This document shows, in pieces, positions 1 through 12,871 of a stretch of 64,000 nt of DNA (the first letter of the stretch is position 1; each line of letters starts with the position of its first letter). The notes under the pieces were generated by a model that was not told the DNA's origin, did not search any database, and saw nothing but the letters and a program-made list of their open reading frames with translations. This stretch comes from Dimorphilus gyrociliatus (Eukaryota; Annelida; Polychaeta; Dinophilidae). The translations under genes were made by a program, and so were the position numbers. The stretch is from assembly GCA_904063045.1 (NCBI GenBank), contig CAJFCJ010000006.1, forward strand, positions 4,294,408 through 4,358,407, written 5' to 3'.

Positions 1-506
1 AATAGTTTACTGTATGATAAGTTGTGAACGTGTGTGTCTGTGTTTATATACTTATGAAAGAACTGATAATGAAGGTGATCTAAAAGTTCTAAAATTTGAG
101 TTTTAGGCCTACACAGGCACTTTTACTGGAAAAGTGGCATTTTGCCTGGTTTTTTCCCCCTCTTTTATGCTCGGTAGTAATAAAACTCAATTACCACTAC
201 TAATAACATATGCTTTTTAATCAATAAACCGATAGTATGTATGTAAACATACCATAAAGATTAAATTTTACTTTTACGGAACAGGAAATGGAATTGTACA
301 TTTGTTTACCGGTTTATAAAAAAAACCCTACAAAATATTGGCGGGTAATTGTACAGCATAATTTGTGTGCAACTTATCATAAAAATAGTGTTGTTTGACT
401 TAAAACAAGTATTTTAAGGCTCCATCAGTAAGCTTTTATTCAGATAAAAGATACGTATTGAAATATCTGGATAAAAAAGGGATTAGAATTGATCTCTACT
501 ACAATA
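1..506. other. 5' flank of TIMELESS
   Basis: No coding exon is recognisable here. The stretch is AT-rich, with a short GC-containing patch near 340-350 and a CCGGTTTA half-site near 310. It presumably holds the promoter and 5' UTR of TIMELESS; no TATA box or initiator can be assigned with confidence. Confidence 0.4.
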
Positions 507-3500
507 ATGAGCGATAATCCAATACCTCCAAACTTTTTTCTTGCTGAAGTTCAAGCAGCTTGTAATGCTCTAGGTAAGATAATATATACTTTCCTGTTGT
601 CAATAGCATATTTACAATCTATTTAATTCGTAATAAAATAATTGCTTTTTATAAAATAATATAGGTTGTGCAGAAGAGGATGGGTATCACAAAGAACCTG
701 ATTGCTTGGAAACAGTAAAAGATCTCATTAGATTCTTGAAGCGTGAAAATGAGTATTGCGATGTTCGACGTTTTTTGGGAGAATGTCAAATTGTGCAAAC
801 AGATTTAATACCTATCATAAAATATAACAAAGGAGATAAAGAATTATTGGAAACTACTATAAGGCTTCTAGTAAATCTAACTCAACCAGCCGTAAGCTGT
901 TTTGATAATGAAGTAAGTAATTTCAAGTAGGAATGTAATTGATATTTACTGAAATAACTTTTTTTTCAGGTTCCAACACACAAAACGGTTTTAAAGTACT
1001 ATATAGAGGTACAATCTCACTTAAATCGATATAAAGAATCGTTTTGTGATGAGGCAGTAATGGCAATTTTGTCGGAGACACTTCAAGATATAATAAGCCT
1101 GGATTGGGAAAGTCAAAGAGAGAACGATCGTCTCTTGCTCGAGCGCATATTACTCCTGTTAAGAAACGTCTTACACATAGTTATAGATCATAAAACAGAT
1201 ATTCGCACGGATGACGACGCCAATATTCATGATCAACTTTTATGGGTTATGCACAAGAGTGGTATGGAAGATCTTCTATTGTATTTAGCTTCGGCAAATG
1301 AAGAAAGTTTCTGTATGCACGTTCTTGAAATCGTCTCACTTATGTTCAGGGAACAGAATGCCAAAGAATTAGCCACAGTTGGCGGAGATAAAAGTAAAAT
1401 TCATAAACGAAAAGAAGAGGAGGAATTGGCCAGACTTAGAATAACCGAAGAGGCTAAGAGAAAAGAGATGTTAGCGAAATTAGGATCGAGGCATAGTCGA
1501 TTTGCAGGAACAGTAATAATAAAAAATTTTAAATCTATCAGTGACAAAGATATGATACTTCATAAAAATATTAAGCATACAAAGGATATAAACTTTGATG
1601 CGCATAAAACTGCGAGAAGAGCACCTAAGAATAGAGCACCTATTAAAGATAGAGAAGTATCTAGGAGATCAACTTTAAGCATTCGATTATTTTTGAAGGA
1701 TTTCTGTTCGCAATTCTTAGAAAATGCTTACAATACACTTATGAGAAATGCCAATCATGCTCTCATGCGTTCAAAAGCTCAGGAGAACGATGATACATAC
1801 TTTCTTTGGGCAATGAGATTTTTTATGGAATTTTCAAGATGCGCGAATATGAAATTAGATTTCGTAAGCGAAACTATGAATATGTCAACATTTCACTACG
1901 TAGAAACTCATTTAATAAACTATCACGAAACAATAACCATTGATAAGAAAAACGCCATTCTATGGTCAAGAAGACTTCATTTGGCATTAAAAGCCTATCA
2001 AGAACTATTAAGGTATTTACAATAATTGATATAAGGCTAATGCAGCTATATAGTATCTATAAATATATATATATATATGTATAAAGTTATCTTGTGTGTT
2101 GATAGAACGCTTCATTGGATGTCATCATCATCGGACTTGGTAGTTAAAAGAAGCGCAAAAGTTATTAAAAGCAATATACTATACGTTCCTGAATTTCGAG
2201 ATGTGTTTGTAATGCTTTTACGAACTTTTGATGAAGCGAGACAATCAAGATCTTTCTTAAGAGATCTTATCGAATCATCTCATATTTTTCTTAAAATTCT
2301 AGAATCACACTGCAAAGGAAGTAATACTATAATGGTGGAACGTAAAAGAAAGAAGAAAAATAAGAAAAAGAAAATTGCAAAGAAGCCCGGCAAGAAAACG
2401 GAAGATGATTTATTTCGTATTTGGGAATCAATTAGTACTGACGTTGATGATTATTTAGCTTTAAAGATACCACTACCTGAAGAAGAAGTTCGAGTTTTCG
2501 ATCCAGCAAGTTCAATTGAACCTTCGGAGCAGAAGAAAGAGGCTATGTTAAGAATTAAGAATGCATTAATGGAGAAGGAAACTGGTACAGCAATCCTCTT
2601 GTGGAATACTGTTAAGGAATTTTGGCCTGAAGAGTTTGAAGGGGAAGAAAACGAGAATGAAGTTTTGAGGCAAATTCTAATGGCCGAGATAGAAGAAAGT
2701 GAAAATAGAGTTGAAAACGACGAGGAAGAAGACAACGAAGAGGATGTAGAAGATGTGATAGTAAGAGATGAAATAAACTTTGATTTTAAAGAATTTATAT
2801 CGAAGTTTGCTAATAGCAAGGTTAATCCATGTGAATTGATCATAAGTCAAATATTGAAAATCTAATCCTTTCAGGTCGTTAGGGCATATTCAATTCTATT
2901 AGGAGAATGGAGGGATAATTCAGCCGCTATAAATCACGCAATTTTAAAAATGCTACATAGAATAGCGTTTCAGTGTAATCTTCCTGGTCTTCTATTTCAT
3001 GCCCGAATTTTTCGTACATTTAATGAATTCTACATAAATGATTTATCAAAGAAGAGAGAATTCGATGAATTGAAAAATTTTGGTGTTCATATCATAAGAA
3101 AATTCGTCGACGCTGTTCAGAGGAATCCATCAATTCTTGTAAATTTCTTTTTTTGGAATAGTACCAATGATGCACTGGATATGATTGATGGCTTCACACC
3201 GAGGGATTCAAAGCGTAATAAGAAGGTTGCATGGACGGAAGAAGAAGAGGAACAATTGAAGAATATGTTTGAAAATCTTAAGGTTTTTTAATACTTTTAT
3301 TAACAATTGATTATCATTTAACTTTTAAAGGAAGAAGAAGAAGAAGAAAATGGTGAAGGAGGAGCTGCTGGAGATGATATCGTTGACAAACTTGTTCGAT
3401 TGCTACCGGGTAGGCCGAGAACAAGACGACAGATTATACGTCAACTAGTTCATCTAGGTCTTTTGCAAAGTGCTCGCGATTTAAAGAAAAAGAAAAAGGG

Positions 3501-4737
3501 CGGTAACGAATTAAGAAGGACTTGGAACGAAGATGAAGAAGAAGAGCTTCGTATGGCTTTTAACGAGTTTAAAGAGACTGATGACATTGTCGGGTGTATT
3601 CTCGACAGTTTGAAAGTAAAGAGATCAAAAGCGGCAGTAATAAATAAATTACTGAGCTTAGGCCTCATATCTGATAGAAAGGAAGTAAGAAGAAAGAAGA
3701 AAAAGAATAATTTCGTTTTAGAAAAAGAGCAAGATAACGAAGAAGACGAATTAGATGTTGACACTTTGGATGATATAATAACTTCTTATCAAAGAAAATC
3801 TCTGAATCCTGACATTGGTTTAGATTGGGTAATTTCTCTATTGACACGAGCTATTGATGACAGAGGCGATGGAGAAGATCAAGAAGCAACTGCTATCATT
3901 CCTCTAAAAGATGAAGATGAGGAATGCTTAGATGATCCACATTTTACGAGAATCTTAAAGAAAATTGGCTTTAGAAAACCAGATATGGTTCAAGAAAGAT
4001 ATTGGAGAATACCTGCTGACCTTTCTTGCGAATATCTTGAAGAGTGCTGCGATACTGTAAAGGTTAAAAAGGATGACTGTCCTGAAGATATTAACGTTGC
4101 TGACATATTAAAAGGCAGGCAGTTTTTAGATGATAGCTTTTCGGACACAGAGCCGTCCACGTTGGGTCGTGGACTATTTATTGGTGCTAGTGATGACGAG
4201 GGTGATGAAGAGGAGGAGGAGAGATTAAGAATTAGAGAGGAAATTGATTCTTTGTTACTTAATAAGACGCGACCCGCGTCAGAAACACTAGAGGATGTTA
4301 TTAAGGTCTATAAAAGTAGAACAAATGATTATTATCCTGGTTTAGACTGGGTTTCGACCTTCCTGAGAAAGGCTATCGATAGCAGAAAAGATTGCCTAAA
4401 TCCTGAATCTATGGCCGTTGTACCAATTAGAGAAGAAGAAGAAGAATATTTAGAAGATGAGAATTTTTCAAAAATTTTAAAGAAAATAGGTTTAAAACAA
4501 CCGGATTTAATTCAAGAGAGATACTGGAGAATTCCAGCAGAATTATCATTAGAATATCTGGAAGAAATCTCAGATACACTGCAAGCTGAGAAAAGCGCTG
4601 ACGAAGAAAACGAAGATATGGATTTTAGTGAAATGATAAGAAAACGAAGAATAGGTGAAGATAGCGATTCGGATGTTGAAACATTTTCAGTGAAAAGGAA
4701 AAAATTAATATTAGACGATGATGATGACGACGATTAG
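507..4737 (+). CDS. TIMELESS: Timeless (TIMELESS/TIM-1), replication fork protection factor
   Basis: Six exons: 507-573, 665-912, 970-2012, 2106-2820, 2875-3282 and 3331-4737. All introns have GT/AG ends and the reading frame is continuous. The ATG at 507 gives MSDNPIPPNFFLAEVQAACN, which runs into the conserved Timeless N-terminal helical-repeat domain (ETVKDLIRFLKREN). A second conserved block (VVRAYSILLGEWRDNSAA) starts exon 5. The acidic KRKKLILDDDDDDD tail resembles the vertebrate TIMELESS end. The family pairs with Tipin at replication forks, stabilises paused forks and supports checkpoint signalling and cohesion. Lys-rich tracts near 2340-2400 and 3480-3500 look like nuclear localisation signals. 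The C-terminal domain that binds PARP1 in vertebrates appears twice in tandem (about 3760-4070 and 4275-4600). This looks like the timeout/TIM-1 type rather than the insect circadian paralogue. Confidence 0.95.
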
Positions 4738-7391
4738 TTAATTATCTAGTTTTTATTATAACATTAATAAATTAATCAATAAAAGAAGCACTTAAATTTT
4801 CCAACTACTTCTTTTTACTATTCTGCAATCTGCAAATTGTAATTTAATCATTAAATGAACTTGTACTTGAATCATTGGTTAACGTCTTCTGTACTTTTCC
4901 TTTATTTTCTCTATAAATATACAATAATATAGGCTTTTGTTGTAAATCGAGAACTTTTCATGGCTATTTTCGTTTAAAAAAGGCACATATAGAGTATTTT
5001 CAGATAGAAAAGGAACCCGGAGTACTTTTTCTTGTCAAAATACATCTGGTAGTTAAAAAACGAAAGAGAATGTATAAAGTATACATAAAATTGAAAACTA
5101 TATACAATTGGCTAAAGACGAACAATACAAAATAAATCTAAATAACATCTGATAACGAAGATTTTAATACTTTGTATAAGATAAATACATTCTAGGTTGT
5201 TTTTCAACCAAAGGACAATTTGTAATTGGAACAAATAGGAATAGAACCAAACAAGTTGTACTTGCTCTTTCTATATACTGTTTTTATATGTATTGGAAAG
5301 AGAAAGATGACAACAATAATAAATATTACATTAATAATAATTTATTGAGAATCTATGTTTTTTGATTTCTCTATAAATAAACTATTAATCGATACTGGGG
5401 CTATTAGTTTAACGTGACTACTCTGTACAAAAGAAATAAATTGAGAGAGGAAGGGAACCTGGATATCTTATTGCCTTAGTAAATATAAACGAATAAATAA
5501 GTATGCAGTGGCCATCTTGGGTTAAAAAAAATAAAAAACAAGAAGCTATTTAATGCAAAAAAGTATTGTGAATTAAGTCATGTTATTGGCGCTTATTTTA
5601 GCAAACGTGATTTGAATGTTGTTTACTACATATGATTGTACTCATGTAAGTGGAGTAAATAAATCACTGTCTCTTTACTTATTTAAATAATGTTACTCTA
5701 GTTTCATATAAATCTCATTCATATGTTAGGAGAAACAAACCGATTCCAACGTATTTTATTTTAATGCTATTATGTATTCTCTTCAGATTTCGCAATAGAT
5801 GGCGCCATATATTTTTCCTCTTTCTTTCAAACTTGTTTATTGACCTCGCAAATTTTGCCATGTTTCTTCCCTCAGGCAACTGAGCAATTGAAACAACTTA
5901 CAAGAAGGCATTAATATCTTATTACTAGAACATTTATTTACCAAATTGAATTTATTACCCTCTTCTTCATTGAAAAGAGACTGAAAACAGGTTTAATAGT
6001 GTGTTATTATAATAAATAAAACATTGTATATCATTTTGTGTGACTTTCTTGTTTGCCAATAGAATGAATAAGCAGAAATATATATATATATATATATATA
6101 TTTTTACAATACGCTGTATATATTGTATATAAACTACAAAACAAACAAAAATTGTCAACATAATAGATTCACTAAACAATTGTCCAAAGACTTTTTTTTT
6201 CTTAGAAAGCTATTATATCTTAATTGAAAAATATAAGCGGAAAAAAAATGTTTTAACCTAAATTTTTATGATTTTTCTTTTTTTCTCTTCTTCTTCTTCC
6301 CTATCTCTTTCTTATTTTTAAATTAATTGCAATTTTTTTTATCAGTTTGTAAAAAAAGAAATAAGAGATAAAAAACAAATATAAAATATCTTTTTGGTGC
6401 AAAAAAACAAATTCGTTTCTTTTTTTATTTTCGGCTATTTGTTACTGTTTTTTGGCTGTTTGTACCTTCTTTTTTTTTCACACCTATTTTTCAAATAAAA
6501 TAAGAGCAATAATAATAAAAAAAAGCCTTTCTTCATCTTATCATCTATCGTTTGTGTTGTTTCGCATCTACAAATTAACACTAAAAAAAGAAAAAAAAAA
6601 GCACCGTAAAATTTGTTTTTAGGATTCGATTGCTTTTGGTTTGTTTGTTTTTTGATTCTGTTCAGTTTTCTCTCTTCTTCTTTTTTTTGGGAGTAGAATA
6701 TACAAGAAAAAAGTGGAGCTTTTAGGGGAAGAGAGAGGATGAGGAGGATGCGGAGTAAAAGGTTAATTAGCGTATTACGTACTACATGTTTAGTATATGG
6801 TTGTTTACTTAACAAGAATAAAAAAAACACAAAAAATAGATGGAAGTAGATAAAATGATGGGAAAAACAAGTAGACCTGATTGTTTTGTACTAGAAAAAA
6901 AACAACAGATTAAGAAAAGGGTACACAGGGTTGTAGAGTGGGAAAATGAAAAGAGAATTTTATAAAGATATATATATATATTTATACACTGTATAAATTA
7001 TTAAGAACTGTTTTTTTCCCTTTTCATTCTTACATCTACAGCCAATGAAAAATTTCCTATAGAATGAATTATTTGAAAAAAAAATTATAATAATAAAGAG
7101 GGATTTAAAAGAAAAAAAGATTAAAAAGAAAAGAACAACTAAAAATGTATCTGTGAATATGACAGTAAGCTTCTCTGTAATTATTTTGTTATTTGTCTTT
7201 CTTTTTTTTTTTTAGTTAAGTATATGAACGGTTTAAGGGTTAGGGAAGAAAATAAGGGAAAATAGGAGTGGGCGGAAAGCGAGGTTAGGGGAAGTTAAAC
7301 GATTCGCACTTTTTTCGTTTTGCGTTCTATACGTAACATATTTTTTCGTTCAGGAAAAAAAAGAGAACAAAGAAAGCGCTGAGTATTCGAG
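4738..7391. other. 2.65-kb convergent gap between TIMELESS and the convertase
   Basis: No coding exon is supported. AATAAA signals at about 4766 and 4778 lie just past the TIMELESS stop and fit its polyadenylation. Most of the rest is A/T homopolymer-rich and probably includes the 3' UTR of the minus-strand convertase. A CTCF-core-like AGATGGCGC lies at 5797-5805. Open frames here, such as the one at 6435-6830 on the minus strand, are low-complexity and look spurious. Confidence 0.5.
6079..6102. repeat. (AT)n microsatellite
   Basis: An uninterrupted AT/TA dinucleotide run in the TIMELESS-convertase gap. It has no coding potential. Confidence 0.9.
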
Positions 7392-10300
7392 TCAGATGTG
7401 AAAACAGAGACTAATTAATATTACTAAATTGACTAGAAGCGTCGATGGGCGTATAAAGGCTACAGACCCAATTGCTAAAATTTTTGGTGATCTTGTAGGA
7501 TAACGAATAAACGTTTCCGGTTGATTGTCTGTTAATGATAATTATGCCAATTATAATTAGGAGCCGGATTAATTTATAAAATAAAGCCCTTACTTAATAT
7601 AGGAAAATCATAATGTCTATGGCGGTGCTTTCTTCTGGCTTCCTTGTGTCTAGGTCTTCTTTGTACAGCATGATAAGGATGACGATTAGTCCCGTATAAA
7701 ACTAAGGTCCAGCTCTCGAGTACTGCTGGAAGAGCATCGTTTCCAGCTTCTATTGAAAGACTCCAACGTCCTTGGGCCCGTTCACCCCAAAAACTTACAG
7801 TCATAAAAGGCCAATCATTAAAGCCTACTTTTGATTTGTCTTTTCGACGTTTAGGCAAAATAATACTCTGAGTTCCGCTAGGTGAACTTAATTTAATTGA
7901 AATGTTCCCTCGGCAGTTGGACGATAATGTTATTCTACATTGGACGTGTTCCAAATAGGCAGTTTCATTCCTCGATCCTGCACAAGCTGACGTTTCCATA
8001 GTTATCTCAGTCTTAGAATCGAGGGTGACACCTGCCTTAACTAAATCATCGGAAATTACACAAATAGTCTGTTCCGGTATGGTCGACCAATTCGCTGCCT
8101 TTTTGACCATATCATGTGCATTCATTAGGCCAAATCCAAAATAAGGAGAATACTCCCTGCCAGCAGCATTTCTTTTCCAGCACTCCCTTTTGTTATAATT
8201 TTTCGGACATTTAAGACTACCCCTCTGTGAAGTTAAAACAACAAGATGCTGTACATCACGCCAGCTTAGCTCGCCATTCGCCTGTAATGCGAGAGCAACT
8301 ATACCAGCAGCCAATGGAGCTGAAGCAGACGTTCCAGTATGTGTTTCTGTACATGTTTGACGAAGATCTGTGGTAATTATCTGTAAATTTCTAGAATCTC
8401 CCGAACTGAACGTGGACGCCAGCGTCGAACTGCATGGTTCGGAATAAAAAGGGACACGACCTTCCTGAGTAGCTGACGATATAGATAACGTATAAATAGA
8501 ATTTGTATATCCATCGCAAGCACAACTGTCGTGGACTTTACCCCCATTACCGGACGCCCAAACATAGATAGATCCTAGACCTCGCCTACCGTGAGTGACG
8601 CCTTTTAATAGTGTTTCCTGCGTCAATCTTGCTGGACCGTCGACAGTAACACCATCGTCGTCTGGTCCCCAAGAGATGCTATAGATATCAATGTAGTCTC
8701 TCCTAAAACCAAGAGCTCTCGACTCAACTTGATCAGTAACGTCACCGTCTAGCATTCGAACACCGCCAATTCGGGCGTTGTAAGCAACGCCTAGTCCACA
8801 TTCGCCATTATTAGCTTTGGCAGCCACTTCCCCAGCACATCTGCCGAAAGGGACAACAAAAAATAGACAATTATAAATCGTTTTCTTTGACAAGGTCATT
8901 AAAAAAATATTGCGCACTTAAATAAATTAGACGCTTCAACTATTACTCGATTAGTCTAGATTAACGGCGGGTGGAAAAGGGGATAAAAAGGGCGTGTTCT
9001 ATCTATTTTAGTGAGGAGAACGTAAGCAATTCCGAAGAGGTAAGAATAACAAAATTTTATCACTACGTCAGCCTTATAAAAAGAAACTATAGCGTGAATC
9101 CGATAGTCGTTATCTCTTAATATACACAAACTGTTCCCTTACTATTTTACATTATCTAATTTAACCCGCCCTCCTCCCTTTCCTAGAATAACATAATCAA
9201 GATCAATTCTTAACCTGGTTCCATGTCTATTAGTATTACTACGGTCCAGCTGAGGTTGAGGGTCATCGTCTTCGCTATTTACATCGTAACTTGCCAAAGG
9301 ATCATAATTTTCTTTTAAATCCGGATGATTTCTTTCTATTCCGTCGTCCAAAATTGTAACTACAACTCCTCTTCCAGTGTAACCTAATGCCCAGGCACCC
9401 TGAATATTCATATCGTTTCTAGCAGTTATCTGTGGGGTAAAATCCATATTTAGCATTTAATTAACAATAAAAGGATTATAATTATTCTATTCGTCACGTA
9501 CATCAGAGTGCAGATACCACATTCGTTCCCATTTTGGATCGTTAAAACCATCATAACGCGCTGACGTTTGCCTAAGACGTTTTCTCCTTTTTCTCTTTGA
9601 TCGCTTTACCCTTATCTTTGGTTGCTGAGCCTCAGCCCACAAAACGTCTGGTTCTAGAAATAACATATCCAAAGGATTTGATGACCGGGTCGAACGTCTG
9701 AAATTTCTTTTCGTTCTAAACGTGTAGAAGTCATCGAATAGCTAAACAATTAAAAAATAAATAAACATCAATTAACGTTATTAATTATCCTTATTTACTT
9801 AAAAAATAAAATAAACACAATGATTTCACTATCAAATAATCTCTCTAATCATTTATCTTTAGTAATATCTTGAAAGAAAAACAGATAAATTAGTCGTCAA
9901 AGTTGATGAGATAAGATTTAAAAATGAAAAAATAGTTCTGATTAGGGTAAGTTTTTGTTTTTTATCTAACTTAAAACAGGTGAATAAAATATGATCGATA
10001 AATAGACGATGGGGAATTACATTACAAGTTCGTATACTAAACTTTCAGAACAAAACTATAAAGCATACTCGATAAATGAGAATAGAATTTCCGTATCATA
10101 CATCGATTGTTAATCAAGTACAAAAATATTTATAAATATCGTAAGGGAATAATAACAAGCCTTAAATAAAGTAGTTTTTCAAAGGTGATAATAAAATTGA
10201 TGATCATCATATGATCTTTGCCTAGAAAGTTTTATTTACCAAATGTTACACTAGAATTTTATACATCATCAATCGCCCTTACAGACGTGTAATAGAGAGC

Positions 10301-10553
10301 TTTTTGAGACGTATAAACTCACTTATGCACCGCAAACAGTCAGAATGTTCCTAATCACTGCCAAAGTTTAAAATCTACGTAATCTAAAACAGAAAAACCT
10401 TACGTTTCTAACATAGATAAATCCACATCTTCTAGCCAAATTTCTGGCAATTTTTTCACCACCTTTTATCTCTACTGCATATTCTTCTGTCGATCTCTTC
10501 CTTTTATCACATTTCAACACGAAAAATAACGTCATTAGCACCAAAAATCGCAT
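7392..10553 (-). CDS. Furin/PC1-type proprotein convertase (subtilisin/kexin family) with hydrophobic C-terminus
   Basis: Five exons read from high to low coordinates: 10553-10404, 9741-9502, 9429-9215, 8840-7594 and 7528-7392; the frame closes to about 662 residues. Exon 1 encodes a signal peptide (MRFLVLMTLFFVLK) and the start of the prodomain (GGEKIARNLARRCGFIYV). Exon 2 has an internal site (RNFRR, about residues 62-66) and the primary maturation site (KRSKRKRRKR, about 96-105). The catalytic triad is visible: Asp in ILDDG (about 158), His in RHGT (about 199) and Ser in GTSASAP (about 373). Asn in ASGNGG (about 300) is the oxyanion residue, which argues against PC2. A P domain follows, ending WTLVLYGT. 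No furin Cys-rich repeats follow; exon 5 instead ends in a hydrophobic run (STLLVNLVILISLCFHI). The family cleaves secretory precursors after dibasic sites. Exon 5 is inferred from splice sites and phase, so the tail is less certain than the rest. Confidence 0.9.
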
Positions 10554-11368
10554 AATTTCTTAACGAGCTTATCTCGACCCGGAAATGCAACAACAAAGTA
10601 TGTTTTGAGTAAAAGGATGCCGTGATGAATCAGCCCATGCAAACCATCTAGAGAAAGAGGAAAGGCACTGCAGTTTATAGCAAATCAATTACTTTCCTAT
10701 CAATTCTCGGTATTATCGCCCATATCTCTCTTTGCTTGATCAATTTAGCTAAAGCAGTCTGACGCTAGTCCTCGAGAAAAAGAATTGCTAATAATTCAGA
10801 GGAGAAATTGGAATGTTTTGATTCTTTTTCCGTTTCGTAGACGTCAAAATATTCGTTGAAACACAAACATACACTGCTGCTCCTTTCTTGTTGGTGTTAT
10901 GTTTATACTGTAGTGGGCGGGGCGCCATCTGACAGGCCGATTTTTCTTAATAGTATTAATCATTTGGCACCAGATGTCGCGGTTCTCTTCAATAATATAA
11001 TTAACGCCATCAAACGGCAAGAATTATTTCTACTTTCAAAAGTAAAAAAAATCAATTTTATATTTTAAATCTTAGTATAAAACTAATCAAACATGAGATA
11101 AAAATCTTCTTCGTCCATTTCTTCTAATATTTCCAACTTTTTTAAGTTCATAGCTATATGTTCCCTTTTCTATCAAACTGTTGAAGGCTACTGTGACATT
11201 TCCTGACCTTTTAAACAGCAAATTTTATCGAATTATATGATTAAATAATTATTTCAGCTATGTGGTCGATATTTATGACCATTTCATAATATATTAGATG
11301 CTTCGTTAAAAAATATCAGGGAAAAGCCTGAAGTCTACTAATAAAATTTGAGCGAAAATAGGGAAGGC
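10554..11368. promoter_or_regulatory. Divergent promoter region, convertase / BCS1L
   Basis: An 815-base gap between two divergent start codons. It contains a GC-rich patch (GGGCGGGGCGCCATCTGAC, near 10914-10932) whose reverse strand carries a CTCF-core-like AGATGGCGC at 10921-10930. A 70-codon open frame at 10856-11068 begins with TTG and resembles no protein, so it is not called. No TATA box is assignable. Confidence 0.4.
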
Positions 11369-12329
11369 ATGGGATTTTCTGATTTTGTTGCCGCTTTGAA
11401 GGATAATCCATACTTCGGTGCAGGCTTTGGATTAGTTGGAGTGGGGGCTGGATTAACAGTACTTCGGAAAGGAGCGCAAGTAATAATAAGTTATCTCGTG
11501 GAGAAATAGATATTAATTTTTCAATTACAGGTTGGTATGGTCTACTTTCGCCGACATTGTATGATGACCCTAGAGGTTTCTAGCAGGGATAAAAGTTATA
11601 ATTGGCTACTAAATTGGATATCTAATCAGGGAGTTAGAATGCAACACTTAAGCGTACAAACAACTTATTTACAAAATGAAACTGGTAAAATAAGTACAGC
11701 TTTCGATTTTGTTCCAAGTCCTGGAACTCATTTCTTAAAATATAACGGAACCTGGATGAGAGTAGAAAGAAATCGAGAAAAACAAATGATGGACTTTCAT
11801 AGTGGTTCACCCTTTGAAACTGTTACTCTCACTGCCTTTGGAAGAGATAGAACGGTCTATTTTGACTTAATGGAAGAAGCTCGTCAGAAAGCTCTGCACG
11901 AACTTGAAGGCATGACCGTTATGTATACCGGTGTTGGTGCTGAGTGGCGGCAATTTGGATATCCAAGGAAACGTAGGCCTATTTCAAGTGTCGTATTGGG
12001 AGAAGGTATTGCAGAGAGTATAGTGAAGGATGTGAATGACTTTATTTGCAGCTCGAGTTGGTATACAGGGAGAGGTATTCCATATAGAAGAGGCTATTTA
12101 TTATATGGTCCACCTGGGTGCGGAAAGTCCAGTTTTATAACAGCCTTAGCGGGACATTTTGAATACGCTATATGCCTTTTAAATTTAAGTGAAAAAGGTC
12201 TATCAGATGACAGACTAAATCATCTGCTAAGCGTAGCCCCACAGCAGAGTATTATCCTTCTCGAAGATGTAGATGCAGCTTTTGCAAGTAGAGACCTTCA
12301 GAAAGAAAGTAAATAAATAAATACATACA

Positions 12330-12360
<31 letters not shown>

Positions 12361-12836
12361 TAAAAAAAATTCATGTACAGTATATAACATATATATTTTT
12401 TGTTTGAAGATAGAACAGTTTATGAAGGAATGGGAAGATTGACTTTTAGTGGTCTATTAAACGCACTGGACGGTGTTGCCTCTTCAGAAGGAAGAATTGT
12501 ATTTATGACAACAAACTATCTTGATCGGTTAAATTAATGTTACAATGTCAAATCATAAATAATCCGTATATTTGTTGTAGACTCGACCCGGCACTTATTC
12601 GACCAGGACGTGTTGATATGAAGTTATTGATTGATCATTGTTCACAAATGCAATTGGAAAAAATGTACTTAAATTTCTATCCGGATGAACCTAAAGAGAG
12701 TGCAGTGGAATTTGCCTCTTTAGCATTATCTCACAACAAACCAATTAGTCCAGCTATGGTACAAGGTTTATTTATGCTGCATAAACATTCACCGAACTTA
12801 GTTATAAAAAATACACAGAAACTGTTTAATTTTTGA
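11369..12836 (+). CDS. BCS1L: BCS1L-like mitochondrial AAA ATPase (complex III assembly chaperone)
   Basis: Four exons: 11369-11479, 11531-12308, 12410-12527 and 12581-12836. The start is set by [19 protein letters not shown], the conserved N-terminus containing the single membrane segment ([17 protein letters not shown]) that anchors the protein in the inner mitochondrial membrane. The BCS1-specific domain follows ([17 protein letters not shown]), then the AAA module with Walker [10 protein letters not shown], Walker [12 protein letters not shown], and the arginine-containing [11 protein letters not shown]. The family translocates the folded Rieske iron-sulfur protein (UQCRFS1) into complex III. 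The C-terminus, ending [10 protein letters not shown], is close to family length. Intron 2 holds a (TA)n run. The stop is only 35 bases from the stop of the convergent discoidin gene. Confidence 0.96.
12331..12358. repeat. (TA)n microsatellite in BCS1L intron 2
   Basis: A pure TA dinucleotide run within the 101-base second intron of BCS1L. It is likely length-polymorphic. Confidence 0.9.
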
Positions 12837-12871
12837 CAAAGGCATAGTGCAAGTATTTTTTCAAGTAAGAT

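Noticed and set aside
2451..2843. Antisense frame within TIMELESS
   Set aside because: It is the shadow of Glu/Asp-rich coding sequence on the plus strand, giving a Ser-rich antisense product.
6435..6830. 131-codon minus-strand open frame in the TIMELESS-convertase gap
   Set aside because: Composed of homopolymer-derived Phe/Leu and Lys runs with no family resemblance; the sequence is AT low-complexity 3' flank.
10856..11068. 70-codon plus-strand frame with a signal-peptide-like beginning
   Set aside because: Starts at TTG, has no homologue I know, and lies in a divergent promoter.
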